Shown: piece after piece, positions 1-8,915 of the stretch | Position numbering within the stretch: position 1 is the stretch's first letter | Layout: each line of letters starts with the position of its first letter | Assembly: GCF_018612875.1 (NCBI RefSeq) | Contig: NZ_JAGGRI010000012.1 | Location: forward strand, 1-64,000 | Length of the DNA: 64,000 nt | Direction: 5' to 3' | From: Lysobacter sp. ISL-50 | Lineage (GTDB): Bacteria > Pseudomonadota > Gammaproteobacteria > Xanthomonadales > Xanthomonadaceae | Position numbers and translations under genes: made by a program | Notes under the pieces: generated by a model | What the model was told of the DNA's origin: nothing | Seen by the model: only the letters and a program-made list of their open reading frames with translations | The model's database searches: none

Positions 1-11
1 CAGCCCCAAAG

Positions 12-50
12 CAAATCCCCCCTGGCCCCCCTTTTTCAAAGGGGGGAATC
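12..50. repeat. C/G-run intergenic palindrome (family C)
   Basis: Two runs of C followed by CTTTTTCAAAG and a run of G form a strong hairpin. The same element recurs, partly interrupted, at 48636-48830. It lies directly downstream of the LysR gene and may act as a transcription barrier; that role is inferred. Confidence 0.6.
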
Positions 51-80
51 CTTCGGGCGGGCGTGCAACGACTCCTACGC

Positions 81-977
81 CTAAACTTCCGGCCCCAACC
101 GCTCCAACACGAACTCGATAAACCGACTGAGCTTCGGCAGCGGCTGCCGATCGCGCGGATACAGCAGATGCACCGGTCGCGGCGGCGGCAAGTCGTGCTC
201 GAACAAACGCACCAATCGCCCGGCGGCGATATCGTCGGCCAACAGCACCTCCGGCTGCAGGACGATGCCGCACCCGTCCAGCGCCGCGCGCCGCAACGCT
301 TCGCCGTGATTCGACGCGAACCGCCCGCTCAGCCGCAATGGCTCCGGGCCGATGCTGCCGAAACGCCAGCCGGCGTCGCGAAGCCAAAGCAGATGATTGA
401 GGCAACTGTGATCGACCAGTTCGCGCGGATCGGTCGGCGTGCCGCGCTCGCGCAAATAATCCGGTGAGGCGCAGACGGTCATCCGGTACGGCCGCAACGG
501 CCGCGCGATCAGATGATCGGAATCCGGCAACGGCCCGATCCGGATCGCGGCGTCGAAGGCTTCCGCGATCAGGTCGGACATGCGATCGGCCAGGGCCAGG
601 TCCAGCGAAACGTCCGGATAGACGCGCAGAAACTGCGTGATCACCGGCGCGATCGCCGCGCCGCCCAGGGTCAGCGGCGCGGTCACGCGCAGATGGCCGC
701 TGGGACGGCGGTCGTCGCGCAGGCGCTCGGCCACGGTGTCGGCGCGGCGGACCTGTTCCAGGATCAGCCGCGCCTCGTCCAGGAACGCCACGCCCACTTC
801 GGTCAGCCGCTGCTTGCGCGTGTCGCGCTGGAGCAGGCGCGCGCCCAGATGCTCTTCCAACTGGCGGATGTGCTTGCCGACCATCACCGCCGACAACTGC
901 TGCGCCTGCGCCGCGGCGGCGAAACTGCCGGTGTCGGCCACCGCGACGAACACGGCCATGCTGCGCAACTTGTCCAC
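81..977 (-). CDS. LysR family transcriptional regulator
   Basis: DNA-binding regulator of about 298 residues, the usual LysR length. The N-terminal winged helix-turn-helix (residues about 5-65) has the family pattern of a hydrophobic first helix followed by LEEHLGARLLQR, and an effector-binding domain fills the rest. The start chosen is the GTG at 977 (reads MDKLRSMAVF); an ATG at 960 is also possible. A longer upstream reading to 1136 would overlap the divergent gene and lacks family similarity. It is divergent from an SDR gene starting at 1081, the classical arrangement for a LysR regulator and its target, and a dyad at 983-997 fits a LysR box. The effector is unknown. Confidence 0.9.
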   Translation of the reverse strand: MDKLRSMAVFVAVADTGSFAAAAQAQQLSAVMVGKHIRQLEEHLGARLLQRDTRKQRLTEVGVAFLDEARLILEQVRRADTVAERLRDDRRPSGHLRVTAPLTLGGAAIAPVITQFLRVYPDVSLDLALADRMSDLIAEAFDAAIRIGPLPDSDHLIARPLRPYRMTVCASPDYLRERGTPTDPRELVDHSCLNHLLWLRDAGWRFGSIGPEPLRLSGRFASNHGEALRRAALDGCGIVLQPEVLLADDIAAGRLVRLFEHDLPPPRPVHLLYPRDRQPLPKLSRFIEFVLERLGPEV

Positions 978-982
978 GTGGG

Positions 983-997
983 CTAACCCGGAGTTAG
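983..997. promoter_or_regulatory. Putative LysR operator (T-N11-A dyad)
   Basis: CTAACCCGGAGTTAG is a perfect 5-bp inverted repeat with a 5-bp spacer and matches the T-N11-A rule of LysR boxes. It lies between the divergent LysR and SDR genes, immediately upstream of the regulator start. Binding is inferred. Confidence 0.5.
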
Positions 998-1080
998 GGG
1001 AGCGCGAAATCCTAGCGCATTCACCGGGCGCGCCTCGGTGCGCAGACTGGGCGCCTGAATTCCCAACCCGGACTATCCCC

Positions 1081-1677
1081 ATGAAGATCCTGCTCGTAGG
1101 CGCCAGCGGCACCCTCGGCCGCGCCATCGCCGACACGTTGAAAAACCACGAAATCCTCGCCGCCGGCCGCAGCAGCGCCGACTACCCGGTCGATATCACC
1201 GACGACGCCAGCGTCGAGGCGCTGTTCGCCAAGACCGGCAAGCTCGATGCGATCGTGTCCGCGGCCGGCGTGCTGCACTTCGGCCCGCTGGAATCGATGC
1301 GCCCGGCCGATTTCGCCATCGGCTTGAACGACAAACTGCTCGGCCAGGTGCGTCTGGCGCTGCTGGGCCAGCATCACCTCAACGACGGCGGCTCGATCAC
1401 CCTGACCACCGGCATCGTCGCCGAAGAGCCGATCCGCGCCGGCGCCAACGCCAGCGCGGTCAACCGCGCGCTGGAAGGCTTCGTGCAAGGCGCCGCGCTG
1501 GAACTCAGGCGCGACCTGCGCATCAACACGGTCAGCCCGAACGTGCTGAGCGAATCGTGGCAGGCCTACGGCGCGTTCTTCCCGGGGTTCGAACCGGTCA
1601 CCGCCGCGCGCGCGGCGCTGGCGTATCAGCGCAGCGTCGAAGGCATCCAGAGCGGACGCGTGTTCAAGGTCTGGTGA
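1081..1677 (+). CDS. Short-chain dehydrogenase/reductase-like protein without the YxxxK pair
   Basis: Protein of 198 residues, shorter than the roughly 250 of classical SDRs. The N-terminal Rossmann glycine motif GASGTLG (residues 7-13) is intact, as is an AAG segment near 61. Where classical SDRs have the catalytic Tyr-x3-Lys, the aligned positions read A124-S-A-V-N128, so the usual proton-relay pair is missing. Downstream LEGFVQGAALEL and INTVSP match the SDR fold well. It belongs to a compact subgroup of SDR-fold proteins, probably binding NAD(P); substrate unknown. It is divergent from a LysR regulator and probably controlled by it. Confidence 0.85.
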   Translation: MKILLVGASGTLGRAIADTLKNHEILAAGRSSADYPVDITDDASVEALFAKTGKLDAIVSAAGVLHFGPLESMRPADFAIGLNDKLLGQVRLALLGQHHLNDGGSITLTTGIVAEEPIRAGANASAVNRALEGFVQGAALELRRDLRINTVSPNVLSESWQAYGAFFPGFEPVTAARAALAYQRSVEGIQSGRVFKVW

Positions 1678-1683
1678 TGGCGC

Positions 1684-2145
1684 TCACGGCGCATCGGGCA
1701 GGCGCAGCGACGCTTGCCCGAGCACGTAGCGCCAACCCTGCGCGGTGCGCGCGTAGGTGTCGCTGTACCAGAGCCGGTATTCGAACGGCACGCCATCGGT
1801 CTTGCCCTTGAGCCACAACAGGGCGGTGACCACGCCGGTGTCGCCCCACACCCGCACGCGGCGTTCGCTGGCGTCCTGGCGTTCGTAGACGGTGCGCGCG
1901 TCGCGCGCCTCGCGCAGCAGCGCGGCCTTGTCGCTGATCTGGCCGCGGCCGCTGATCAGGACGAAATCGTCGTCGAGGATGTCCGCCATCGTCGCCGCAT
2001 CGTTGGCTTTGACCGCGGCTTGGTAGCGGATGTCGAGGGCTTCGATCGCGGTCAGGTCTTCGCGCTGACCGGCCGTCGCCGCGCACGGCGATGCGAGCGA
2101 AGCGGCGAACAGGCAACCGCTTGCGAGGGCAGAAGGACGGGACAT
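1684..2145 (-). CDS. Exported NTF2/SnoaL-fold protein (DUF4440-like)
   Basis: A 153-residue protein with an N-terminal signal-like segment (hydrophobic stretch about residues 5-22, small residues before the likely cleavage near 25). The mature part begins with the typical NTF2-fold helix ending in MADILDDDFVLISGRG, then strands with VRVWGDTGVVTALLWLKG and a C-terminal RYVLGQASL. The family forms cone-shaped pockets that bind or isomerise small molecules, but most members are uncharacterised. It is convergent with the SDR gene six bases away. Secretion to the periplasm is inferred. Confidence 0.75.
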   Translation of the reverse strand: MSRPSALASGCLFAASLASPCAATAGQREDLTAIEALDIRYQAAVKANDAATMADILDDDFVLISGRGQISDKAALLREARDARTVYERQDASERRVRVWGDTGVVTALLWLKGKTDGVPFEYRLWYSDTYARTAQGWRYVLGQASLRLPDAP

Positions 2146-2283
2146 GAACTCGCTCCTGACAGGTTTGCGTCAGGCTAATCGGCGCCGCGTCGCGGCGCTC
2201 GCCGGAATCGGACAAGGTCATCGCGATGTTTGCCATGGCTTGCGCCTCCGCCCGCCCGCCGCGATCCGCGCCGCTTCAAAAAT

Positions 2284-2715
2284 TCACTCGCGCTGCAAGA
2301 TCGCCTTCATGCTCCGATGCTCGATCGGCGCCGAAGTGTGTTCGTGAACGATCTTCCAGCCGCCGTCGCGCCGCGCCAGCCCCAGGGTGATGCGGTTGTT
2401 CAACGAGCGCAGCCGTTCGCCGGACGCGGCGAAGGCGGTGTAGCTCAGGATCGCGTGGCCGATCGCCAGATCGGCGCCGAGCGTCGCCTGCGCCTGGTCG
2501 ATCCCGACCACGACCCGCTCATCGCCGAGCGAGCCGAACCAGTCGCGCACCATCGCCCGCCACGGCTCGATGCCGCGCATCGACCAGTCGCTCCACATGT
2601 CGAAGATATGCACGTCGGCGTCGTAGAGCGCGACCAGGGCTTCGACATCCTTGGCCAGTACCGCGGCCGCATAGGCTTGCAGCGTGTGCAGGACGGGATC
2701 GTGCGTTTCGGCCAT
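2284..2715 (-). CDS. SnoaL-like/ketosteroid isomerase-like NTF2-fold protein
   Basis: A 143-residue cytosolic protein with no signal peptide. It opens with a helix ending in DVEALVALYDADVHIFD, the SnoaL signature of a pocket Asp after the first helices, followed by MRGIEPWRAMVRDWF and a sheet ending GGWKIVHEHTSAP, typical of the SnoaL_3/calcium/calmodulin-kinase-association-like subgroup. Catalysis is unproven. It follows the phosphatase gene on the same strand by 75 bases and resembles in fold, though not closely in sequence, the exported NTF2-like gene downstream. Confidence 0.8.
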   Translation of the reverse strand: MAETHDPVLHTLQAYAAAVLAKDVEALVALYDADVHIFDMWSDWSMRGIEPWRAMVRDWFGSLGDERVVVGIDQAQATLGADLAIGHAILSYTAFAASGERLRSLNNRITLGLARRDGGWKIVHEHTSAPIEHRSMKAILQRE

Positions 2716-2790
2716 GGCAGTGCTCCGGTGAGGAAGGAAGGGATCGTGGATCTACGATCAGGTTCAGGACGGGCAGGCCGCGACGGGCGA

Positions 2791-3111
2791 TCACAGATGC
2801 TTCGGCACCCGCGCCAGCAGCAACTCCACCAGCGCCGGCGCCATGTACTCGTAGTCGTCGGGAATATCCAGGCAGACCACGCGCTTGCCGCGCAACTGCG
2901 GCTTGAACTTGTGCTGCAACTTGTTGCGCTGGGCCTTTTCCATGACGAAGATCAGCTGCGCCCACTCGACCAGCTCGGCGCCGAGTGGTTGCTCGGCGTC
3001 GTGATTCAAGCCGGCCGAGGCGACGTCGAGGTCGTCGCGGCCGGCGAACACCTGTTCGGCGGTCGGGCTGCGCAGCTTGTTCTGGCTGCAGACGAACAGG
3101 ACCCGGCGCAT
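2791..3111 (-). CDS. Short low-molecular-weight protein tyrosine phosphatase family protein
   Basis: A 106-residue protein with the LMW-PTP phosphate loop at its N-terminus: VCSQNKLRS contains C8-x5-R14-S. It is about 40 residues shorter than classical LMW phosphatases and ends soon after LDIPDDYEYM, whose Asp residues could supply the general acid. This matches the compact bacterial subgroup annotated as LMW phosphatase-like (COG4551, from memory). It starts seven bases after the prolidase stop, so the two are likely co-transcribed. The substrate is unknown. Confidence 0.85.
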   Translation of the reverse strand: MRRVLFVCSQNKLRSPTAEQVFAGRDDLDVASAGLNHDAEQPLGAELVEWAQLIFVMEKAQRNKLQHKFKPQLRGKRVVCLDIPDDYEYMAPALVELLLARVPKHL

Positions 3112-3118
3112 GCGCGAT

Positions 3119-4477
3119 TCAGGCCGTGGCGGCGAATTCGTCGCGGGTCAGGTTGATCGGCGCGGCGTCGGTGCAGACCACGTCGTCCTCGATGCGGATG
3201 CCGCCGAACGGACGGAAGCGGTCGATGCGGCTCCAATCCACGCTGTCGGCGTGCTCGCCCTGACGCAAGCCGTCGAGCAGCAGATCGACGAAGTACAAAC
3301 CCGGTTCGATCGTCACCGCCATGCCGGGCTCCAGCACGCGGGTCAGGCGCAGATACGGATGTCCGGCGGGCTTGTCGATGCGGCCGCCGCGATCGGAGGC
3401 GGCGAAGCCGGCGACCTCGTGCACCTGCAGGCCGATGCCGTGGCCGATGCCGTGCGGGAAGAACACGCCGCTGACGCCAGTGGCCACCGCCGCTTCCGGC
3501 GATGCCTTGAGCACGCCGAAGTCGTTGAGGATGCCCGCCAACGCCAGGTGCGCGTCGAGGTGGATGCGCTTGTAATCGGTGCCGGCGCGGACCTGATCGC
3601 ACATCTTCAGCTGCGCGGCATCGACCGCGTCGATCAGCGCCTGGAATTCGTCGCGCGCATCGCTCGCATAGGCGCGGGTGATGTCGCAGGCGTAGCCGTG
3701 GTGGCTGGCGCCGGCGTCGATCAGGAAGCTGCGCGATTGCGCCGGCGCTTCGCGATCGAGCTCCATGTAGTGCAACACCGCGCCGTTCTGGTTGAGCGCG
3801 ATGATGTTGCCGTAGGGCAGGTCGTGGGCGTCCTGGCGCGCGGCGGCGCAGTAGGCCAGGTGGATGTCGAATTCGCTCAGGCCGGCGCGGAACGCGGTCT
3901 CGGCGGCGCGGTGCGCGCGCACGCCCTTGCGCGTGGCTTCGCGCATCATCGCCACTTCGTATGGCGTCTTGTAGGCGCGGTGGTATTCCAGGTAATCGAT
4001 CACCGGCTGCGGATTGTTCGGCGCGTAGTCGCCCAGCGCGCTCTGCGGCTCGCCGAGGATCGCGCAGCGCGCGGCGTCCTTGGGCAGATGCGCCAGCGCT
4101 TCGTCGGGCTTGCGGATCACGATCACATCGAAGTGCTCGACCCAATAACCGCTCGGCGCCTGCGGCACCACGTGCCAGTAATCGAAGGGCTGCAGATAGA
4201 TCAGCGTGGGCTTGCGGCCCGGCGTGGCGATCAGCCAACTGCCCGGATTGCGGGTCAGCGGCAGCCAGGCCTTGAACTGCGGGTTGACCGCGTAGGGATA
4301 GTCGCGATCGTCGAAGAATTGGTAATGCAGGTTGCCGCTGGGCACGACCAGATGGTCGAAACCGCCGCGGTCGAGCGCTTCTTGCGTGCGGCGATGCAGT
4401 TCGGCGACGTGCTGCGCGTACAAGGCGTCGATAGCGGCGGACGCAGAAGAATCGGCGGTGCGGGCGGGGGCGTTCAT
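3119..4477 (-). CDS. pepQ: M24 metallopeptidase, Xaa-Pro dipeptidase
   Basis: Prolidase that cleaves dipeptides with C-terminal proline in the cytoplasm. From the ATG at 4477 the protein has 452 residues, close to E. coli PepQ. An N-terminal creatinase/prolidase-like domain is followed by the pita-bread domain, with metal-ligand motifs in order: DAGASHHGYACDITR (two Asp), GIGHGIGLQVHE (His), EPGMAVTIEPG (Glu) and a late IEDDV Glu. The in-frame extension upstream to 4690 enters a repeat-rich stretch and was rejected. It heads a minus-strand run with the small phosphatase and NTF2-fold genes. Confidence 0.92.
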   Translation of the reverse strand: MNAPARTADSSASAAIDALYAQHVAELHRRTQEALDRGGFDHLVVPSGNLHYQFFDDRDYPYAVNPQFKAWLPLTRNPGSWLIATPGRKPTLIYLQPFDYWHVVPQAPSGYWVEHFDVIVIRKPDEALAHLPKDAARCAILGEPQSALGDYAPNNPQPVIDYLEYHRAYKTPYEVAMMREATRKGVRAHRAAETAFRAGLSEFDIHLAYCAAARQDAHDLPYGNIIALNQNGAVLHYMELDREAPAQSRSFLIDAGASHHGYACDITRAYASDARDEFQALIDAVDAAQLKMCDQVRAGTDYKRIHLDAHLALAGILNDFGVLKASPEAAVATGVSGVFFPHGIGHGIGLQVHEVAGFAASDRGGRIDKPAGHPYLRLTRVLEPGMAVTIEPGLYFVDLLLDGLRQGEHADSVDWSRIDRFRPFGGIRIEDDVVCTDAAPINLTRDEFAATA

Positions 4478-4817
4478 GCGGGCGGGCCTGAGGGGAACCG
4501 GGCTATTTTGCCGGATTGCGGGGGAGGGGGATTTGCCGGTGCGGTGGGGCTGTCGGCGGCGAGCGACCAAGCCCCAGCGTTTGGAGCCCCTCTCCCGCTT
4601 GCCACCCAAGGTGACTTCCTTCGGGGCGCGGGGTGAGTGGACGCTGCTTGCGAGCCACTGGCTCGCGTGTCCGCGAACGCCCAAACGCAAAACGTTTGGG
4701 CCGGGAAGTGGTTGGGGTGAGGGCGCGCGGGGTCGCCGGTTGCATCGTCAGCCGAGTTTCGCGCGCCCTCATCCGCCCTTCGGGCACCTTCTCCCGCAAG
4801 CGGGAGAAGGGAGTGGG
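4478..4817. repeat. Intergenic repeat block (family D, CTCTCCCGCAAGCGGGAGA type)
   Basis: A 340-base stretch with no supportable gene. From about 4585 it holds CCCTCTCCCGCTTGCCACC and, inverted near 4790-4815, CTTCTCCCGCAAGCGGGAG, which are outer arms of a composite palindrome with GTGAGGGCGCGCGG / CGCGCCCTCATCCG as inner arms. The same core occurs at 29395-29438. It lies between the convergent-facing end of the PilZ gene and the prolidase start. Confidence 0.6.
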
Positions 4818-5168
4818 TTACTCGTAACTCGCCCCAGGCGAATCCAGCCACTGCCGCAAATGCAGCATCCCGTCCTCGGGCATGGCGATGAAACGGAAGC
4901 CGGTCCAGGTCTGGCCGGGCACGCTGGCGCGGTCCTGCCACAGCAGGTGCGCGCCGACTTCGATCGGCGAGGCGTGCTGCGGCGCGTCGCGCAGGTGGAA
5001 ACGCAGTTGGTACAGCGCATCGTCGGTCAGCGGCGCGCTGGCGATCAGCATCATCCCGGTCTCGGACAGATTGCCCAGATGGCCGATCACGGTCTCGGTC
5101 ATGGTGTCCACGACCTGCACCGTCTCGACGATGCGGCGACGACGGGTGCGGCGGAATTCTTCGTTCAT
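4818..5168 (-). CDS. PilZ domain protein (predicted c-di-GMP receptor)
   Basis: A 116-residue single-domain protein. The c-di-GMP-binding signature is visible: an Arg-rich segment at residues 6-12 (RRTRRRR) serving as RxxxR, and N33-L-S35-E-T-G38 as the D/N-x-S-x-x-G motif. Strands through WTGFRFIAMPEDG complete the barrel. The ATG at 5168 overlaps the TGA of the upstream DUF1631 gene by four bases, so translation is probably coupled. PilZ proteins relay c-di-GMP to motility, pili or secretion. The partner is not known, but the DUF1631 product is the obvious candidate. Confidence 0.88.
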   Translation of the reverse strand: MNEEFRRTRRRRIVETVQVVDTMTETVIGHLGNLSETGMMLIASAPLTDDALYQLRFHLRDAPQHASPIEVGAHLLWQDRASVPGQTWTGFRFIAMPEDGMLHLRQWLDSPGASYE

Positions 5169-7480
5169 GCCCGCGCTCCGTCGCCGTCGGCGTTTTTGCG
5201 CGCGCCGCCGAAGCCGCGCAGCACGTCCAGCGCGGCGTGCCAGGCGCGATCGACCAGGCGATTGCGTTCCTGCTCGACCACCCGCGCCTGTCCGCGCGCC
5301 ATCATCCGCGCCAGGCTGTCCAGCGATTGCTCGCCCACGCGCTGGCCGCGCTGATTGACGAACAAGGCGTTGTCGGTGACCGGGCTGAACCACGACAGCC
5401 GGCGCCGCACCGCGTCGCCCTGCTGGTTCTGCACGAATTCGAACCACGTCCCGAACGGCAGCGCGCGGATGCGCTCCCAGCATTCCTGCTCGTGCGCGTC
5501 GCGCGAAGGCATCGGCGCGCGCGGGATCGGCGGGCTGTCTTCGCCCAGGCGGGTGCGCTGGCGCAGTTTCATCGCCAGCTCAGTGCGCGAGGCGGCTTCA
5601 TCGCTCATGGCCGGGCCGACGGTGAGCTGGCGCGAGATTGCGCCGGCGTCGTCGGCGTGATAACCGACCAGGGTCAGCGCGTGTTCGATATCGGCGTCCA
5701 GGCCGCGCGGCGTGGCCGCGCCGGCGCCGCTGTGGTTGGCGGCGACGATCTGCCGGGTGATTTCCAGCTGCCGCTTCCAGGCTTCGGATTCTTCTCCGTG
5801 GCGCAGCAAGGTCAGGGTGAGTACGTCGGCCCAGGCCTGGCTCAGCAAGGTCTGGACGAAGCGCGGCAGGCGCTGGTCGGCGGTGCTGGTTTCCAGCGCT
5901 TCGAACGCGCGGCGCTTGGCCAGTTCGAGTTTTTCCTTGCCGCGCGCGGCCTCGACATGGCGGCGCTCGGTCACCTCGGCCTTGCGCGCCAAGGTTTGCA
6001 GATGGTCCTGCAAGCGCTGGTTGGCCGAGTCGAACGCGTCCGGGCTGCCGCGGTAGTGTTCGATCACGTGATCGACCGCCTGCCGCAGCGGCTCGTGCAG
6101 CTGCGGATCGACGTCTTCCGTCGGCGTCCAGCGCGCGCCGGCCTCGGCGACGGTGTTGAGCAGTTGCAGCGCCGGATGGCCGTCGTGGGCCAGCAGCGAG
6201 CGGTCCTGCAGGGCCGCGTGCAGCAGCGGCGCCTGCAGGCGGTTGAGCAGGGTCGAGATCATCGCGTCGCCGCGCAGGCGCTGGTCGATTTCCTCGAACA
6301 GCAGGCCGAGCAGTTCGAACACGTCGCCGTCTTCGCGCGACAAGGTGGTCGGGGCGGGTGCGCCGTCGACGGGACGGCTGCGTGCGATCAACGCCTGGCG
6401 CAGATCGGCGATCTTGCGCAGCGGCTGCGGGCCGCGCGGGCCTTCGTCCTTGATCTGGTTGAGCGCGTTGAGCAATTCAGCGGTGTCGAGCGGTTCGGCC
6501 GGCGCCGTCGCCGTCGCGGCCGGCGGGCGCGGACGCAGCTTGTCGACCAGTTCGCGGCGTTCGGACAGCCACTGCTGCAAGGTCGCGAAGTCGAGCGCGT
6601 CGGTCGCGGGCGTCGCGCCGGCCTGGCCGGACCAAGCGGTGTGCGGGCGCGCCGCGCCGGTCGCGGCTGCGGCCGGGGTTTGCGGCGGGCTGCCGGCCGT
6701 GGATTCGGTTCGCGCGATCTCGGCCGCGGCCGGCGCCGCCGTCTGCGCGGTCGGACGCGCGCGCAGCGGCACGAACGACAGACTCGGTAGCACGTTCTCG
6801 CGGGTCAGCAGGGCGTTCATCGATTCGACCAGAGCGGCGTAGCCCAGCATCACCTGCTGATCGAACACCCGGTACAAGTCCAGCCGCGATTCCAGGCTGA
6901 TCTGCAGCGGCTGGCAGGCCTCGGCGAAGCTGCGGATCAACCGCTGCGGGCCGACCGGCAGGCGTTCGCTGTCGAACGCGGGCGCGCCGGCGAGCACGCC
7001 GAAGCGCTGGCCCAACAACAGCAGGCCGAGCCCGGCGCGCGATTCGTGGCGGCTGGCGATGCTGCGCAGCACCGTGCTTTCGTCCACTTCGCTGTCGTCC
7101 ACCAACCGAAGTTCACGAAATTGAGGCGCGGCGTTAGCAGCCAGGCGCGAAACCCCACCCGCCGCATTCAGCGGATCCCGCAACCGGGTCAGCGAGCTTT
7201 CCAGCGCCAGCAGATAACGCGGAATCAGGTCCGCGCGCCGCAACCGCACCAGCCGCAGGGTTTCGAGATAACCCGACTGCAAGCCGGGATTGCGCGCCTG
7301 ATCGGCCTGGCGGAACAACTGCTGTTCGAACTCGGCCAGCATCCGTTCCAGTTGCGGCGCGGTTTCGTCGCTGACCAGCGCGTACAGCTGTTCCAGCAAG
7401 CGACGAACGCGGCGAGGCAATGCAGCCGTGGCCAAGGTGGCCCGCGGTGAAGCGTCCAGTGGGTCGAACGTGACGGACAT
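5165..7480 (-). CDS. Large DUF1631 family protein
   Basis: A 771-residue cytoplasmic protein with no signal or membrane segment, largely helical, with a Pro/Ala-rich linker about residues 250-330. The family is usually labelled DUF1631 (old annotations as thymidine phosphorylase are unsupported). The C-terminal 100 residues contain GTWFEFVQNQQG, RRRLSWFSPVTDNALFVN and RGQRVGEQSL, a beta-rich segment that recalls a degenerate PilZ-like barrel without the Arg/NxSxxG residues. The start at 7480 was chosen because MSVTFDPLD begins the conserved region; upstream extension is GC-rich spacer. It overlaps the PilZ gene, suggesting a c-di-GMP-linked pair. Function unknown. Confidence 0.8.
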   Translation of the reverse strand: MSVTFDPLDASPRATLATAALPRRVRRLLEQLYALVSDETAPQLERMLAEFEQQLFRQADQARNPGLQSGYLETLRLVRLRRADLIPRYLLALESSLTRLRDPLNAAGGVSRLAANAAPQFRELRLVDDSEVDESTVLRSIASRHESRAGLGLLLLGQRFGVLAGAPAFDSERLPVGPQRLIRSFAEACQPLQISLESRLDLYRVFDQQVMLGYAALVESMNALLTRENVLPSLSFVPLRARPTAQTAAPAAAEIARTESTAGSPPQTPAAAATGAARPHTAWSGQAGATPATDALDFATLQQWLSERRELVDKLRPRPPAATATAPAEPLDTAELLNALNQIKDEGPRGPQPLRKIADLRQALIARSRPVDGAPAPTTLSREDGDVFELLGLLFEEIDQRLRGDAMISTLLNRLQAPLLHAALQDRSLLAHDGHPALQLLNTVAEAGARWTPTEDVDPQLHEPLRQAVDHVIEHYRGSPDAFDSANQRLQDHLQTLARKAEVTERRHVEAARGKEKLELAKRRAFEALETSTADQRLPRFVQTLLSQAWADVLTLTLLRHGEESEAWKRQLEITRQIVAANHSGAGAATPRGLDADIEHALTLVGYHADDAGAISRQLTVGPAMSDEAASRTELAMKLRQRTRLGEDSPPIPRAPMPSRDAHEQECWERIRALPFGTWFEFVQNQQGDAVRRRLSWFSPVTDNALFVNQRGQRVGEQSLDSLARMMARGQARVVEQERNRLVDRAWHAALDVLRGFGGARKNADGDGARA

Positions 7481-7699
7481 GGGATTTCGGTGCTGACGAC
7501 CGCGAGATATAACCACGCCTCCCCGGCGCAGGCCAGCCCGAAAGGTCCGGGCGCAGCGTGCAGCCGACGGGAGGCGGCCATTGGCAGTTACGTTCTCAGG
7601 TGCGTGCAACGGCCACGCCGCAGTCTGGCCGCGGCGGCGTGGCGAAGCCGTGATTCCGCGGCGCGGGCGCGGCGGCGTCCAGGCGCTGCGCGGACAGGA

Positions 7700-8863
7700 C
7701 TATTGCGACAGGAACAGCCCGACCACATCGTTGGTGAAACGTCGGCCCAGCTCGGTCGGCCGCACCCGGTCGCCGTCGCGTTCCAGCCAGCCGTGGGCGT
7801 AGGCCGCCTGCAATTGCGGCTCGATGTCCTGGCGCGACAGGCCCATGCACGACTCGAACGAGTCCAGCGAAAAGCCCTCGACCAGCCGCAGCACGTTGAG
7901 CATGTATTCGAACGGCCGCCGCTGCGGCGCGATGCGATCGTCGTCGCCGATCGCCGCCGGCGTGCCGGCCGCGGCCAGGTACTGGGTCGGATGCTTGAGC
8001 TTCCAGCGCCGCAGGATGTCCTGCTCGGAGCCCAAGGTGATCTTGGCGTGGGCGCCGGCGCCGATCCCGAGGTAATCGCCGTAACGCCAGTAATTGAGGT
8101 TGTGCTGGCAGCGCCGGCCGGGGCGGGCGTAGGCGCTGACCTCGTACTGGCCGTAGCCGTGCTCGGCCAGCAGGGCCTGGCAATGCTCCTGGATGTCCCA
8201 GGCGCCGTCTTCGTCGGGAATGTCCTGCGGCGGACGCGCGGCGAAGACGGTGTTGGGTTCCAGGGTCAGCTGATAGTGCGAGATGTGCGCCGGATCGAGG
8301 GCGAAGGCGCGCTCCAGGTCGGTCTCGGCCATGGCCAGGGTCTGGCCGGGCAGGGCGTACATCAGGTCCAGATTGAGATTGTCGAAGCCCGCGTCCTGGG
8401 CCAGCTTCACCGCCGAATCGGCGTCAGCGCTGTCGTGGATGCGGCCCAGCCGCTTCAGGCAGCCGTCGTCGAAGCTCTGGATGCCGAAACTCAGGCGGTT
8501 CACGCCGGCGGCCTTGTACAGCTCGAAGCGGCCGTGCTCGGCGGTGCCCGGATTGGTTTCCAGGGTGATCTCCGCGCCCGGCGCGAAGCGCAGGCGCGCG
8601 CTGGCGCCCTGCAGGAAGCGGTCGATGAACTCCGGCGGGAACAGGCTCGGGGTGCCGCCGCCGAAGAACACGCTGTGCACGGTGCGGCCCCAGACCAGCG
8701 GCAGGTCGTGTTCGAGGTCGGCGATCAGGGCATCGACGTAGGCGTCGAACGGCAGCGCGCCGCGGCCCTCGTGCGAGTTGAAGTCGCAATACGGGCATTT
8801 GCGCACGCACCAGGGCAGGTGCACGTACAGCGACAGCGGCGGGGTGGTCAGGGCAGGAGTCAA
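7700..8863 (-). CDS. hemW: HemW-type radical SAM protein (heme chaperone/HemN-like)
   Basis: A 387-residue radical SAM enzyme of the HemW group, once annotated as coproporphyrinogen III oxidase. The 4Fe-4S motif C19-x3-C23-x2-C26 (WCVRKCPYCDF) is intact, followed by FFGGGTPSL, ETNPGT and the HemN-like C-terminal domain. E. coli HemW inserts heme into target proteins rather than oxidising coproporphyrinogen. It is the last gene of a minus-strand run in which rdgB lies two genes upstream, as near rdgB in E. coli. Confidence 0.92.
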   Translation of the reverse strand: MTPALTTPPLSLYVHLPWCVRKCPYCDFNSHEGRGALPFDAYVDALIADLEHDLPLVWGRTVHSVFFGGGTPSLFPPEFIDRFLQGASARLRFAPGAEITLETNPGTAEHGRFELYKAAGVNRLSFGIQSFDDGCLKRLGRIHDSADADSAVKLAQDAGFDNLNLDLMYALPGQTLAMAETDLERAFALDPAHISHYQLTLEPNTVFAARPPQDIPDEDGAWDIQEHCQALLAEHGYGQYEVSAYARPGRRCQHNLNYWRYGDYLGIGAGAHAKITLGSEQDILRRWKLKHPTQYLAAAGTPAAIGDDDRIAPQRRPFEYMLNVLRLVEGFSLDSFESCMGLSRQDIEPQLQAAYAHGWLERDGDRVRPTELGRRFTNDVVGLFLSQ

Positions 8864-8915
8864 CAGCGCGGGCCGGGCGCCAGGGCCCGGTATCGGTCGG
8901 AGGGGAGCCGATAGC

